A stretch of DNA of 64,000 bases from Clitoria ternatea (lineage: Eukaryota > Streptophyta > Magnoliopsida > Fabales > Fabaceae), in NCBI GenBank assembly GCA_037962975.1, contig CM075675.1, positions 46,670,501 to 46,734,500 of the forward strand. The letters run 5' to 3'. The position numbers and the translations under genes were made by a program. This document shows positions 10,924 through 24,846 of this stretch, piece after piece (the stretch's first letter is position 1; each line of letters starts with the position of its first letter). The notes below the pieces were generated by a model. It saw only the letters and a program-made list of their open reading frames with translations. It did no database searches and was not told the origin of the DNA.

Positions 10924-13168
10924 AGAATATTTCTATAAGATGTTGTATAGATAATCAATCCTTTAATGGAAGGTTCTATTAAAAAATGGTACTCCAATTA
11001 GAATCAATTGATGTGTGCCCCTAATGCTCCAAAAACTTAAGACTGATACTGCAACATGACCAACAAAACTAACCAAGACTGAAGAAACAAAATTAGGAGG
11101 AGGAGATTCACTTACCAAGATGGTAGACAATTGTTGTGCAAGTTCCAGAGTCATAGTTTCTGCAACCATGATATTTGGTGCTCTGCAGATATCCAAGACC
11201 AGAATTTGTCAGTGCAAAGGCAAGAAAATTGGAACATAATGAATTAATTTTCCATACACAACATACTGAACAAGATAAAGATAACACAGCAAAAACCAAA
11301 TAAAAAACTTAACAAGACCATTAAAAATAGTATATGTCATCAATTTACATAAGGTATTGGCCAAATTAGAATTTTTTTTAACCACTTAATCCTATCCTAT
11401 ACAACGCCTATCAAAATTAAAAAACACTACATTGTCTTGTTAGCATTGATTTGTTACTACATCTATAAGTGCAGCTAGTTAACTTACCATTATCCTATCC
11501 TATTGCATGCAGTATTTTGTCATTTAGATTTTAATTGATCAATATGAACATAACACTACACCTGAATTGATACAGTTTCATTATCTTTTCATGTATCATA
11601 AATGATATAGGTTATAACATGCTCTCTTGATACGTAGCAACGACCTCAAAGATAATTTGTAAGTCACTTCATGAAAGTCTATCAAGTTAAACAGTCACTG
11701 AATTAATGCTATATCATTTGGAATTGTTTTCCAAAATTGAATGCCATAAGCTCGGTCTATCTCGAGGCTAACTTAATCATCATACTTACTCATTATGCAG
11801 ATTAAGCAAGATGGGAAACTAAATACAATTCAAATCAACAATGAGATAACACATCACACACTACACTAGGATTTTCAGCACATTTCTTCAGAGCTTATCA
11901 GCTTGAATGACTGAATATTAACACAATTTCATCTAAAAAAAAGGAAGAACCTAAGAATAGATCTACTCACCAATTCTATCAGCAACGAGGAAGATAGATT
12001 CACAACAAATGCACTACAACAACATTCAATTTTCCTTTTCTTTTGAACTGGGGAAAAATCAGTGAAGGAAGTAAAGGTGCAAAATCACAGGGGGCTGCAT
12101 CTTTAACATTGTAAGTAAGGTTGCAGGGCACCTGTTGACTAATAGAGTTCATAGATTTTCAACCACGACTTCGAGTTGTCAATCAAGAGTCAAGACTAAT
12201 CAATATTGTTAAGAGAATAGCTAGCACCCCACAGAAACAAAAAAAAAAATCTAGATAAGTACACTTTGCAACAAAAGATTTTTTGCTTTTTTAACTTAAC
12301 AAATTCTTATACCTGTTTTTCTGAAATTTCCTTGCCACTTTTAGAAAGGCTTCTTCAAGAATGTAACAAAAGTCTAACCCCCTTTCAACCCACTTCCCAA
12401 AAATACCATTTCCTAAAAATGCATATTTATAAAGTATTAATGTTAAAAGTTAAAATTAATAGTATAATTTATAAACATTAAAAACTAAAGCTTTCAATCT
12501 GGAAGATGAACTACTTGTGCAATCTGGTAGAATCGTCTATTAATGTGCTCACATAAATGTATAAATAAATAAATCAAAGAATGAGGAACAACAACACATA
12601 CCATGGTTGAATCCATAAAATGCACTTGTCGTGCCCCAATTGCAGAACCAATTTGCATAGTTTTAAAACCACGGAAAGAAAGATGAGAAATTTGGAATAC
12701 ACATATAAATATCAAAGAAAAAAATGAAACGGGCAGGGAGATTCACCATAGAAAAGTTATCCCTAATTAGAGGCGAAATGTTCCAATGACATTTCTAGAA
12801 AGAGATTCATCAATTTTATGTTTGCTATCAACATATAAAGATAGTTGAAATTTTAGAGTTAAAAAGTCCTCATTTTTTCAAACTTTCAGTTTGAGTTTCT
12901 AAAAGATAAATCTTTTGTAAAGAAGTCAAATTTTTAACTTTTAAATAAAGTAAATCATCACACAATTTTTTATATACACAGTGTAAATCATCATGGCATA
13001 AGTTACAACAAGACATAATATCATTTACCTTCAAGTCATTTTGAGCCATATAACTTGTTTCAATTTGTAGCTTGGTTGGCTCTTGTTAAGACACTTATAA
13101 TCATTGTTGACATTTATTAAGGCCTTTGAATCATTCTCATTCTCAATTTCTTTTGGATTTAATTCTTC
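10924..13168. other. Mostly non-coding; exon-like scraps on the minus strand
   Basis: Two minus-strand pieces look like plant exons. One is ~11182-11116, with acceptor CTGCAG before AGCACC and donor TTG|GTAAGT; one frame reads APNIMVAETMTLELAQQLST. The other is ~12690-12602, reading GSAIGARQVHFMDSTM before donor ATG|GTATGT. I do not recognise the protein, the phases of the two pieces do not match directly, and no further exons were found. They may be remnants of a decayed gene. The rest shows nothing identifiable. Confidence 0.3.
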
Positions 13169-13396
13169 TTATAATCTTATAGAGTTAATATAAAAAAGAA
13201 TACTTGTGACGCCAACACCATTTCCTATATGATCCTCGATCCTTTCCTTATGGTTGGCTTCCTTAGATTGTTCATGCTCATCTTGCTTTATTTTTAACTT
13301 TTGAAACACTAAAGAATTATTAACAAGATAAAGAACATTCCAAATATCTTTGGCATAATAGCAATTTTTAATGTATAGGTAAACATCATCATTCAA
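13169..13396 (-). pseudogene. Copia-type gag (UBN2-like) fragment
   Basis: A short minus-strand frame contains NDDVYLYIKNCYYAKDIWNVL. This resembles the 'xAKExWxxL' helix region of the UBN2/DUF4219 gag domain common in plant Ty1/copia elements, followed by a charged stretch (KLKIKQDEHEQSKEANHKER). It lacks the remaining gag, the zinc knuckle and pol. I read it as a decayed retroelement scrap. Assignment rests on one motif only. Confidence 0.4.
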
Positions 13397-15780
13397 ATCA
13401 TTTCAAAATATGTATTGCTCTTTAAGAAAGACTTTTCTTATAAAGAGGATCCCTAAACAGTTTGAGCTTTTAAGAAAAGTTATGAAGAATAATTTCCCAT
13501 AAATTAAGATTAATTGATTGTAAATAAATTTTCATTTTTATTTTTAATAAACAAAATTCACATAATATCAAATTTCAAATATTGCTTTATTAATATGATA
13601 TTTTAATAAATTTTCCCATAATATCAAATTTATAACCTACAATTTTTAAAGTAAAAACCTTCATTGATTGCTAAACAAAAATATTTAACCTTAAGTGGTT
13701 AAGCTTTTACCAAAGCATAAAACTCTAATACTACTTGTTGGGCGTGGTAACCATTACCCAAGCGAGGTGAGGGTGCGTAAATTCGGCAATGCTAGTTTTG
13801 TAAAACTTTAACAAATTATGCTATTTTATTAAATTAGAAACTTTATGTAGTGAAAATATCAATGAAAAAGGTGAAACATTTATATGCAATCTAAAACCTT
13901 TAAGCCAAAGATAAAAGATAAAGCCTTTGTAAATGATTTAAAGCTTAAAGCCTTTGATAAGAGATAAACAGATTAATACAAAACAATTCAAATTTTGTTT
14001 CTAAACAAAATATACTTAGGGATGAGAGAATTAAACACTGTAGTTTATCCTGATTCGATCACCACCACTATGATCTACCTCCACTCTCCTCAACAATTGC
14101 CTAGGAATTTTCACTATATCAAAGTTGGTTATAAGGATTGCTTACAACTCTTGGATCACTCATCCAAAGCTTAATACTACCTCTTAACCTAACAAACCCA
14201 AAGGTTCGCAACAAATTAGGCATTTATAAAGAACAGTTCCCTAACCTTCTCTCACATTAATCCCCAGCACTCTTGATCCAAGAGAAATAAATGAAAACAC
14301 ACTCTCTTAATAGAGGAGATAAGACAAATTGAAAGACTTTCAATATTAAAAGATGACTCTCTTCTACAGAGGATATGCAAGTTTAAGCACTAGAAACTCT
14401 TTCTCTAAACTTTCTCTCTCACTTAGAAAAGATACACAAGATGAAGCTTATGAACCAAGATAAGACTAATGAGCAAGACTTAGATATTAGAAAGTGATTT
14501 GTACAAGAACGTTTCTTACAAAATGAGATACATTTTTCAAAAAAAAAGCATAGTTCGATATTTATAGAGGGAAAATGTCTTAATTAACAAAATAATTTGA
14601 AATATACCAAGTTACTCAAAATAAGTAAAGGATATCTAAATATCAAGCAATACTGGTAGGGTCAAACCTCTTCCATGGGGTCAAATTCAAACGTGATCAG
14701 GTATATCAATCAAATTCAAATGTCTAAATATACCAAGTTACTCAAACTTTACCTGTCAGGTTCAAACATGATCAGGTCTGTTTAAACCTAGTATGACTAA
14801 GTTTGAACTTAGGTGTCAAACCTGAGAAGGGTGGGTTTGAACCTATGTTGTTGAGTTTGAGCTTGTCAGGGCTAGGTTAGAACTTATGTCTGTTGAGTTT
14901 GAACCTGGTCAACTAAGTTTGAACTTAGGCATGCCAATTTCAAGTCTTGATACATTTAAAGTTTTTTCTAAAGTTGGAATGATTGTTTCCTTAATAAATC
15001 AATATTTGGACTGATTCTTTTCTTAATGAGAAAATCTTGCATTGATAAAAAAGATAATATTTGAATCAATTATTTCTTCAACCAAAAAATCTATTTTAAA
15101 TAACATCATTTTTGATTATTTCCTTAACAAAAAAATATCATATTAATAAAGCAATATTTGAATCAATTCCTTTTTGATCCAGAAAAACTCTTTTAAAAAA
15201 CGCATCATCGATTCTTTCCTTTAACATAAAAACTCCCTTTTAAAGGAGCACTGAATCTAACAGATTAATTAACCAATTACAAAAAACCTTTTTTAAAGTA
15301 CGTAGATTAAGTAATTAAGAGTTTGGATCATTAATTACTAGTTTAGGTTCTTAACAAGATAACTATTGATTGGAAGCCTTGATGCCTCTTAAAGCTTTTC
15401 TCTTTAGTCATCTGTAAGTTTGATTCTTCTTACTACCATCAATTTTTTAGAGTTGAGCTTTATTTGAAGACTTTAACCTTTTTGCTATTTTGCTCCCTTT
15501 AGGATGTTGGTCTATTCATTCTAATAAGCACATGATGTATCTTGAGACGTCCATTATAAGCAAATTATTCATCACATGCTTGTTTTGATCTTGACTTGTT
15601 TATCACAATTTGCTTGACATATACAGATCATGTTTGATACCATAAAAAACCGACATCACAAAAACTTTGTTTGACATTATCAAAACCTGTTACATAATAA
15701 CATTCACACAACCTTTACTAAGTGCTATGTGAATGTTAAGGTCATTCCAACATCAAAACCTTAGTGTTGTTTCAGGAGGG
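13397..15780 (-). repeat. Probable copia-type LTR region with a 'tttgaacttagg' motif cluster
   Basis: No gene is seen. From about 13960 the sequence resembles, in style, other minus-oriented LTRs here ('tttatcctgattcgatc', 'ctctcctcaacaattgcctagg'). At about 14660-14940 a short motif recurs many times in both orientations (variants of AGTTTGAACTTAGG, GGTTCAAAC, TGATCAGGT). The arrangement parallels the ATCGATTA cluster in the 26.2-27.8 kb insertion. Element ends were not found. Confidence 0.35.
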
Positions 15781-17318
15781 AAATCTGGAAGCAAGATTGC
15801 ATCTCAATCATTGCACTAATGGTTCTTCGTAGAGGAAAATGGGAATCTTGTTGGGTCAAGCCAAATGTTGAAGTGAACCAAAAATTTATGCATGATTAGA
15901 GATTTAATGTTGGGAAAAGTCAGCTAATGGAGTTTTACCTAGCTGGTCCTAGTAGAAAGAAGAGAAGTAGGAGTAAAGGCTTGAATGGGCCACACCCAAC
16001 TAATTCAATTGAACCTAATGTAGCAAAACATGCAAACCCTAGCTTCTTACGAGGTTGAAACCTTCAACAAAAAATGTTGAAGGGCACATTATGATATAGA
16101 GAATGAGATTATTCTTCTGAGTTAACTCCAATAATAGGACCAAATTTATTGTGAATGAAAAGTTTTTATGGCAAAATACCATGACGAGAAGCATGCCACA
16201 ACAAGTAACCCACTCAATCTAGATGACCAGGCCATTAAGTGGATGGAGACACACAACCAAGCTTAGCTCAGGTAACGTAGAACTTTATAGGAGAGATAGG
16301 AGAATGAGAAACTTCTTATTTGCTCCTTCAAATTGACAATGTTTGCACTGATTGAAACTTATTATAGCTTTGATGTTAGGGCTTCACGTTAGAGGAGGTT
16401 GGATTATGAATTATGTAGTCAAAAGAAGGTTTTGGGTCGTTGTTGTATTTTTTGGAATGAAGAAAAAAAATTTATATTTCCAAATTAGCTTTACACTATG
16501 ATATTATGCTTTCACACCAACGGACAAATGCATTTGTCTAATTAATATAATTAGAATGAATATTTTAGAATTCAAATATGGAATCTACATAAATTATATA
16601 GAGAGAAGTGTGCAAGAAAAGTTAATTTTAACCCACACTCAAACTTGGACGTTTATGTTCACTCTCAACTTGGGCCTCGTGGTTCCCCTCAAAACACAAC
16701 AAACTATATTTGCATCCTTGGTGAACATTGAATCCCACACGTTCCTCAAAATGGCAAAGAACAAAGTAGAGAACCGAAATCATAATGGGTTAACCTATTC
16801 CCTATGGCTTGACCATTTGGGGATTAAGGTTGAATTGAGGATTAAAAGATTATAGTCGAATTGGAGATGAAGGCCTCAAGAAATTGGGGACAATTACAGG
16901 TTAGGATTAGAGGGGGGTGTCGATTGTGGTAGGGTGGAGTTGAAGAGAAAGAAAGAAAATTAAGACAATTATCTAAATTTGGAGGAATTGATTTGACCCC
17001 GACCTGACTCGTAAGGAATTATGTTTATATTTTTTTAATCCATAGTTTTATTTATTTAAATAGTCAATTTAAACACTATTAAAATTTTATGAAAATAATA
17101 ATTTATAAATAATAAATAACTTTAAAAGTAGAATTTTTTATTACATGTAAAAACAATTTAAAATCATCCAATTAATAATGTAAATCTTTATATGAAATAA
17201 AATATTCTAATTATTAATAATTGAAATTACTTGTTTTAGTGGTTGTATAAGTTTTTTTTAGTAATGGTTGAAAGGTTTTAATTTTGTACTTTTTTATTTT
17301 TAAATAAATATTTGATTT
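15781..17318. other. Non-coding, nothing identified
   Basis: There are scattered short open frames without domain features. The segment 16556-16855 has an open frame of 99 codons with no recognisable motif and no supporting context. Confidence 0.4.
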
Positions 17319-17326
17319 TATGATAA

Positions 17327-17949
17327 TAGGGTGGTCAAAAATATTCATACCCACAGATACCCATAGATTAACAGATACAAAACCCGTGGGCACGAGTACC
17401 CGTGGAAGCAAAAAGACGGGTTTTTAACTACTCGTTAATAAATGGGCATGAGTACGGATATAGTATCCGTGTCACGGGTACCCCAATATGTGTAATTATA
17501 TTTATATCTTGACTTATTATTAATATTTAATTACTTTTAATAGTTTTTTTTGTAATTTCATAGGCCTTAAAGAAATAGAAAATCCTATTACTGCTGCATA
17601 TACTTTTCAATCTTTCTCAAATTCTTTCACATAACCGCCACATGCTTGCAAGGAGGAACGATCGTCGTGTGCTCCATATTTTATCATTATGCTCATTTTT
17701 ATGTTCAGATTTCTAGTTGGAACATGTAATGGAACATCTTATGGACAAACCATTCAAATGCCAAATTAGTCACGTCACTTCCAAATAATATTTTTATTGC
17801 ATTGCTTTATAAAGATGATGGTTCACTTCCTAATATTTTTTTACTTTTTTTTACACATAATATATATCTTCTTCAGTTTAATAATTATCCGCGGGTACGG
17901 ATAGCGGGGAAGAGATATCCATGCCCGCCTTACCCTGTTGACATCCCTA
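17327..17949. mobile_element. Non-autonomous hAT element
   Basis: Direct repeats TATGATAA (17319-17326 and 17950-17957) bound a 623 bp segment. An 8 bp duplication is the hAT hallmark. Terminal inverted repeats are short and imperfect (TAGGGTGGTCAA on the left; the right end in reverse reads TAGGGATGTCAAC). Subterminal sequence is rich in GGGTACC/CCCGTGG/GCGGGTACGG words on both sides, as usual for legume hAT elements. No transposase is encoded. Confidence 0.82.
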
Positions 17950-17957
17950 TATGATAA

Positions 17958-19828
17958 TGATTGATTGACTGTGGCCATGACAAATTTAATTTATCCATTT
18001 CTTACCAAACCAATCAAACAATTCATATTAATGTTTAAGTGATATGATCATTAATGGTTTCAAGGTTGCTAGGTCTATTGAAATTGACAATCATGAAAGA
18101 TAAAACGTCCATGTGAAACGATATTACTGGTCCAATTTAGAGATGTTTTAATTAGACACTAAAACCAAAAGCTAAAATTAATTACGCTTGTAAAGGATGA
18201 AAAACTTAAATTAAGCCTATTTTTTAATTATCATAATAATATTCAAATGTATAATTTATTATTAATATTATTATTATATATAATAATGTAATACTTTTCC
18301 AGTTAATATTTAAGTTAATTTGACACTCCATGAGATTCGAAGCCACACACGATTGAGCAGAAGAAAGGCACAAGAAGGAAATAACCATTACACCAAGGAT
18401 TAATAACGTAAGAATTAGGTGACAACAATAATCTATATCCTTTCCGTGCGCGCATATGATGATGCAGGTTCATTGTGAGAGAAGTTTCACAAACAATGGA
18501 CTTTAACTCATCGGGGCTGCAAGAGAAATTAAGTTGATGCTGATTAAGGCTGTTATTTCTCCTTTCTTTTCGTTTTGAAGTTTCTCTATTTTTATTTATC
18601 AGACCAAGTCAAACACGTATATAAACTTAAATAACAGTTATATAGAGTAATTATTGTCACTGGAATTGCATGTCAAGGGTTTTGTTTTAACTTGTAACAG
18701 TAGCATGTGTCTTGGTTTAACGACTCACGTGCTGTTACTCATGTGCTTTTACTGATATAGCAGAAAATATACTGTGATTCTACTGATATATCTTTTGATG
18801 TTGTTGGAGCAAAGGATTAGCATCGTGTATTATAGGTCCACTGGTGGCTGTTTCTGCATGAGATAAAAGGGTGATTTATCTAGTTTCTCACCAATTATCC
18901 AAATAAAGTAGCTTTAAGTAACTATGTTTGACTTCTCTTACATCAGAAAATGTATGAGACTTTATAGTTTATAGTGCTGTGTGTGTTTAATATTTTCCTT
19001 TCCTTATAGTGCTGGTGTTAACTTAAGCTTTTGTTGTAGCTTGGATTTTTTTGTTAACCGTTGTTTTTAGGGGCTGGAGAGGCAAAATGTTGAAATTACA
19101 GTAGCGATTATATGAAAAATCTAATACTCTCCTTTGATATCTTTTTGAAACCCATGCCAAAACCAGGATTGTATCTAACTTACTAGTATGCACTTGAAAA
19201 AGTCATGCAGGTATTGCTTCAACAATTGTTGAAATTACATATGCGGACAGAACATGACAAGACTTAGGTTAAGTGGCCAATGTACACAAACAAACAGAAA
19301 TCAATGACAAAGGTAGAACGCGTTGCAAATACTATATTTGGATACCGAGACTAAAGAGTATCTGATAAAGATGAAAATTTGCAATTTTTAAGAATTACAT
19401 ACAAATGGTACAGAATGTAGGGTGTCACTAATAAAGGACAGGACAAAGAACAGGGGATTTAGTAAAAGTGCTACATGCAAATGGAAACTACAACAAATGC
19501 ACACACTATACAGAAGCATAAAGCATAATAAGTACTGTAATTGACACCTTTGAACAATAACTAACAAATAACCTGCCTTTCCTTGACCCTCCAGTAAGAT
19601 AAGTGACGAATCATGGTAGCATTATCAGCTCAAAAACAAGAATCTTGTGTTTCAACCTTGTAGTCATGCAGTTCCTCTATGCATAGAGCTTTATAAGTCT
19701 GCGTCGTATCTTAGGCCTTCCTACATGAATCCATGATAGATTTACTATTGGAACTTAGTAAGGAAACTGAAAACACCAAAATGTGGCAAGAAGAAAACAA
19801 GGAACAAGTTAGTTACAAACCTTGACAC
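17958..19828. other. Intergenic, nothing identified
   Basis: AT-rich sequence with no domain-bearing frame, no RNA gene and no clear repeat boundary. It lies downstream (in transcription sense) of the NBS-LRR pseudogene. Confidence 0.4.
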
Positions 19829-22650
19829 TTACATGATTACTTGCTTATTGATAATTATGGATGGAATGTGAGAAATCTTAGGCCACTCTTTCCCTCCATT
19901 GCTACAACCTGCTTCTAGTAATGAACACCTCCTGATTGTCAACACTGAAAGAGAGGAAGGTAATCCCTCCTCAGGCAAGGATTAAAGCTGGCGACAGTTT
20001 GTAATCTCAAGGCTTTCAAGAGATATCAGGTGCTGAAGCCACTTCCCTTGCAAGCATTTTATGCCATGAAGATTATAAACCCGTAAGGACACAATAGAAG
20101 TGGGAAGTAATGACACTTTCATTTTCATTATAGCATTTAAAAGATCATCACCTCCAATATGCAATGCTACAAGACAAGCAAGCCGGAGCAAGCCCCACTC
20201 ACTGATAGTTTTTGTCCAGAAACTCCCGAGACCACACACTGTAAAACTTCATAGCTTGATAGGTAAGCCTTCTTTTGCAAAAGACTCAATCAAGAGTGTT
20301 AATTGGTTCAGGCAGTGAACTAAGTTTTTCATAATTCAACAGCTGTAAATGATTGAGGGTAGGAGTGGCCAATTCACCTGCGGGAAAGGACTCAAGTTCA
20401 GGACAATCACTTATGCTCAAACTTTGAAGATGCAGAAGACTAGTCGAAGCATTTTCTGCAATCAAAATCGATTTCAGATTCTTACAACTCCAAATGGTAA
20501 GACTTTCTAGCACAGGGAAGCAGCCTAATGTGAAGAATGTCAGTGAGCAACAGCTATTGCGGATTTCCAACTCCTTTAGTGATGTGTAATTCTGCAAGGA
20601 TTCATGAGGGAGGAACTCAAGTTTCTCCGAATCGTGTACCGTGAGAGATCGCAATGTTGTTGGCAGACCATCTCTTAATGATGCTGGGAAGGTAATGCCC
20701 GAGATAGTTAAGTCTAGAATGAAATTGGTGCACTTGAGAACAACTAAGGGAGGGAGGTTGTTTGGTAAGATTTCCCTGAGTTCAGGACAGAACTTTGGTA
20801 ACAATAGAGGACAACCAGATAACTCAAAATCAATAGAGCTTGTTGGGCAAGGTTCCTTTGAGTTTGGGACAATCCTTGAGAGAAAGATATGACGGACTAG
20901 GAAACTCTATAGCTGTGCCTCCAATCAAGATCCATTCCTCCCACTCTAGCATTCCTTCAAAGATCAAAATCTCCAAGGAGGGAAATGGTTGAAATGAAGG
21001 AGGACTACTTCTGTAGAATTCAGCACCAACAATCTTCACTGATTTCATCCCAGAGATGTAGAGTTCTCTGAGATTAACTAATTGTCCAAGGGGTGGCAGC
21101 TACCAACAGTGACCGCAGCCACTGATTATCAAGCACACCATGTTACGAAATGAAGAATGGCCCAACCAATCTGGAAAGCTGGTTCCACCATAGAATTTGA
21201 TGATCAGTTTCTTCAAATTTATCGGAGGCTGCAGCTGCTCAATTACAAGTCTTTCAATTTGTGTGTCTCCTGTAGTACCACAATCCCACTCTAATGCTAG
21301 CTCTTCAATGTGTTCTTTTGACTTCAAAATGGCTTGGAAAGCTTCAAAGGGATCAATAACATTTTGTAGCCTCAAAATGCAGAGTTTCCCCTGTAGATGG
21401 GGAAAGTTCTTCAGCTCTCCAACCTCCAATCCACCCTGCAGTTTGCTGACAATAAACGCAGACAAGGTTTGAAGATTTCGCAGTGTGGCTACTTGTGCAG
21501 GCATCTTCTTCAAGTTAGTCCCACTAATGTCTAGGTGCTGTAGATTAACCGAATTTCCAATGTCCTCTGGCTCAGTGAGCAACCAACAATTGGACAACAA
21601 GAAGGTCTACAAATTGTAGAGCTTGCATGTTACATCTGGCAACCTTTGAATTCTAGTGTTAGAAAGATTCAAATATCGCAAATGAATTAAATTTCCAAGA
21701 TAGTCTGGCATCTCTGTTATATTAAGATAGTGTGACAAGGACAACACTCGTAGTCTCATTGTTGGCAACAAATCATTTACTACCTTGTTTGATAAGTAAT
21801 GGCGGGCAAAACAATTTACTTCTTAACCACCAGAATCTTAATGGTAAGGCTATGAACGTCGTAGGCCTTTTGATCCATGAAAGCAATCAAATTTGTTGAA
21901 AGAGTCATACTTGCCTTTGTTGTAAGACAAATGACGAACTCGTTCAACTTTGTCGTGTAACTTTGGATACTCATACCTGATACAATATTAAGATGAAATC
22001 ATTGATGAGGTCATGCATTTTGAAACTTTCCTGCCCACTGGCTGAACCTCGATTTATTAATGACCTTGACACTAGTTCCTCGAAGTATTCATCTCCCACT
22101 TCTTCCATAGATTTACAAGTTTTAGATGGATGTATCATGCCTTCTGCGATCCATAGATGAACTACCATTTTCTTTTCTAACTTTTCTTTGGAAATATTGT
22201 ATCAGGTGGATAATGATAGCTCAATAGCAGAGCTGGTAGCACCTTAACATTTGGCAAATCCCAGATGTTACTTTCTAATACCTTGTTCCAGTAAGTTTCT
22301 GATCTGATAAGTTGGTACGAAGACGACCTCCAAGTGCTACTGCTGCTAATGGTAAACCATCACATTTTTTGGCTATTTCTTTGCCAATTTTTTCTAGGTT
22401 GGAGTGGTTGCTGCAAAAATTTGTTCCAAATGCATGTTTAGAAAGTAAAGACCAGCAATTTTCATTTGCCAAAGGTGCCAGATAATAGATTGGTCAAAAG
22501 GTTTGCATGGCTCTTGCAACACTTGTATCTCTAGTTATAATGATGATTTTACTTCCCATTTCGCCAGCACTGAAAATGCTATTAGCTTCCATCCCATATA
22601 TCATCCAATACAAGCAGAAATAGCTTTGCTGCAATTCTACTTGCAGAATA
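19829..22650 (-). pseudogene. CC-NBS-LRR disease-resistance gene fragment (RPP13-like/RPPL1 type)
   Basis: Reading the minus strand downwards, the preserved parts are: kinase-2 LVLDDIW (~22610-22590), [57 protein letters not shown] (~22350), a winged-helix piece ending in the MHD motif (KMHDLINDF, ~22020), and leucine-rich repeats from ~21780. The usual C-terminus (EWPKISHIPSIIINKQ, stop at 19829) is present. The coiled coil and P-loop are absent, so the N-terminal part is lost. Breaks include TAA TAG just after kinase-2, frameshifts around 22480 and 22300, loss of the RNBS-D segment (FAYCS-type) near 22190, and LRR stops near 21600, 21100 and 19982. In plants, intact members are intracellular immune receptors. 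This copy cannot make one. RPPL1-type assignment comes from LRR and C-terminal wording. Confidence 0.9.
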
Positions 22651-24846
22651 TTCATGTTATTTGTATCCATTGGCTTGAAAGTGATAGATTCAATTCAAGA
22701 ATGGTTTTAGTCACCTTGCAAAGATCAAAATCTATGATTATGGTCATCAGTTATGGATCCATATACACACAAAGCTTTTTTTACCGACATTTAAGACAAC
22801 TGTATTTTGAAATACTCAAACTCAAGATTAAAGATTAAGCTAGATGAACTCATTGTCAATATGTATGTGTGCATGCACAGCCGCACGCACAAAGTTTTCC
22901 CTACCAAACATTTAACACAACTCTATTTTCAACTACTCAACCTCAAAATAAATAACAGATTAAGTTTTAAAAAATCATTTTCAATTGATCTACATACTCG
23001 ATAATGTATATTATTATACAATTATATTACTCCACCGACAGTTCGGTACACAGCACCAAGTGAGTGAAGAAAAAAAACATAAAGCAGAGTTGCTTGTGTC
23101 AGTTAATCTCCAATTTCCCGGTCAAACAAATTGTAAAAATCAACGAAAGGATTTAGCTTTTGAAATTAAGAGTCAAAGGAGAAGCTCTATTTTATATGAT
23201 ATGGTTAAAAATACATCACTTTGTTATAATAATTTTTGGTTTATTCCCACAGCTATCTTCTAAAGTAAAACTGTTATAAAAATGTCGTTTTATTCTCATC
23301 AGCGAGTGATTGGTTCCTATACTTTAGTTAGGCTTGAGTGGGATAAGACTACAGTAGATCAGCAAAGCTGAATCTTAACACAAATGCATTCTTATGGATT
23401 TGAACTCGAGATATTAAATACCAATTCATCTTGGCTCGGTTATTATAATTTAAATTTTATATGCCGTCCCAACTCAATTAGAATTTGCAGACAAACTTTC
23501 AGTTTTGTGAAATGATCAAAAGTCAATGAAAGACTTATTAGCTTTTGAAATTAGAGTCTAATAAGAACCTCCATTTAATGTGGTGTGATTCATTGCGTAC
23601 CAGTTCATCGATCGCAATTGACCTTTATGACCGTTCCTACCTCAACCGCAAAGAAGTTTTAATCTGTACTTGAGATAGATCCAACCACATAAATCTTACT
23701 TCCTGTGTATAAATTTAAGAGGTGAAATCAAATGGCATTTGATGAAAAGAAAGAGTAATAATTTCAGTAATTTTATAACAACTGAAACACCAAATTCTTC
23801 CTTAAAAACATTTTATCACAACCATTCTTACCTTTTAGAAGTGGAGAATGAGGATATAAAGTTTAGTTGGGTTTTTAAACTTGGTTTTATAACCGAGTTT
23901 GTTTTTGGTATGGTAATAGATACATGGTTTTCAACCGAGTTGTGTTCTTTAAACTTGGTGTCGAACTTAAACTCGATGTTGAACCGAGTTTGAAAATACT
24001 GACATTTAAACACTATTAAATGTGAGTGTTTTTTTTAATGTAGATTCTACTTTATTGATTTCTCAAACCCGCAGCCAAACACAGTATATGCCCAAACAGT
24101 TATGTCATGTACAATATTCACCAATTAATGAAAACAAATGAAATAATATTAATATGCTATAAACAACATAATGAAGAAAATGATCTATATACAATAAATA
24201 TTATGAAAATGAATAAAATAAAATAAGATCCTAAACCCTAGGTACAATCCTACACTAGGTACAATGAATGAAAAAAATATCCTACATTAGGTACAATGAA
24301 TGATATAAAATCATAAATGACTATCGGAGTCATTTCTTTCTAACATCATATATGTATGTTGAAGGGAAGTATGACCGGTCTTAAAAGTGCTGCAAACAAG
24401 ACACAAAATAATTAACACTAGTGAAGAACAAAAACTTAGTTACTATATGAATACAAATTTATAGAATGTAGGCAAATGAACATTTACAGTTCTCCATCCA
24501 TCTACTATATGTGAATACAGACTACAGTCTGTATATCTTCGTACTTAGAATTTTTTTTTACTCACTTCTATGCTGAGAGACTTAGTCTGTCGCGTCATTT
24601 ATTTATTCATTTATTTCATTTTCATAATGCGTGATATTCAATTATTACTTAGAATGTAACTGTCTCTGAATTGTTTTCCCCTCTATTAAGCCACGTTGTC
24701 CTTTAAATAACCTCTTTTAGTTGTCACTTCAACCTCTGCAAAACCTTTCATTTCTCTGAAACCACCTTGCATTCTCCCCCTCTCTTTCTTTGAGCATTTT
24801 TGCCCTAACACTCTTTTCTTCTCAAACCCTTTTTCCCTTCTTTGTT
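22651..24846. other. Intergenic with local duplications
   Basis: No gene is seen. A ~120 bp imperfect duplication lies at about 22765-22845 and 22885-22970 (ACAAAGCTTTTTTTACC-like / ACAAAGTTTTCCCTACC-like, each followed by ACAACT and CTCAAACTCAA-type sequence). A second pair lies near 23110-23190 and 23490-23590 (shared TTAGCTTTTGAAATTA). CTACATTAGGTACAATGAAT-type units recur near 24240-24300. The last ~200 bp before 24847 are pyrimidine-rich and probably already belong to element D. Confidence 0.5.

Noticed and set aside
16556..16855. 99-codon plus-strand frame
   Set aside because: No recognisable motif, no splice or promoter context, and AT-rich surroundings.
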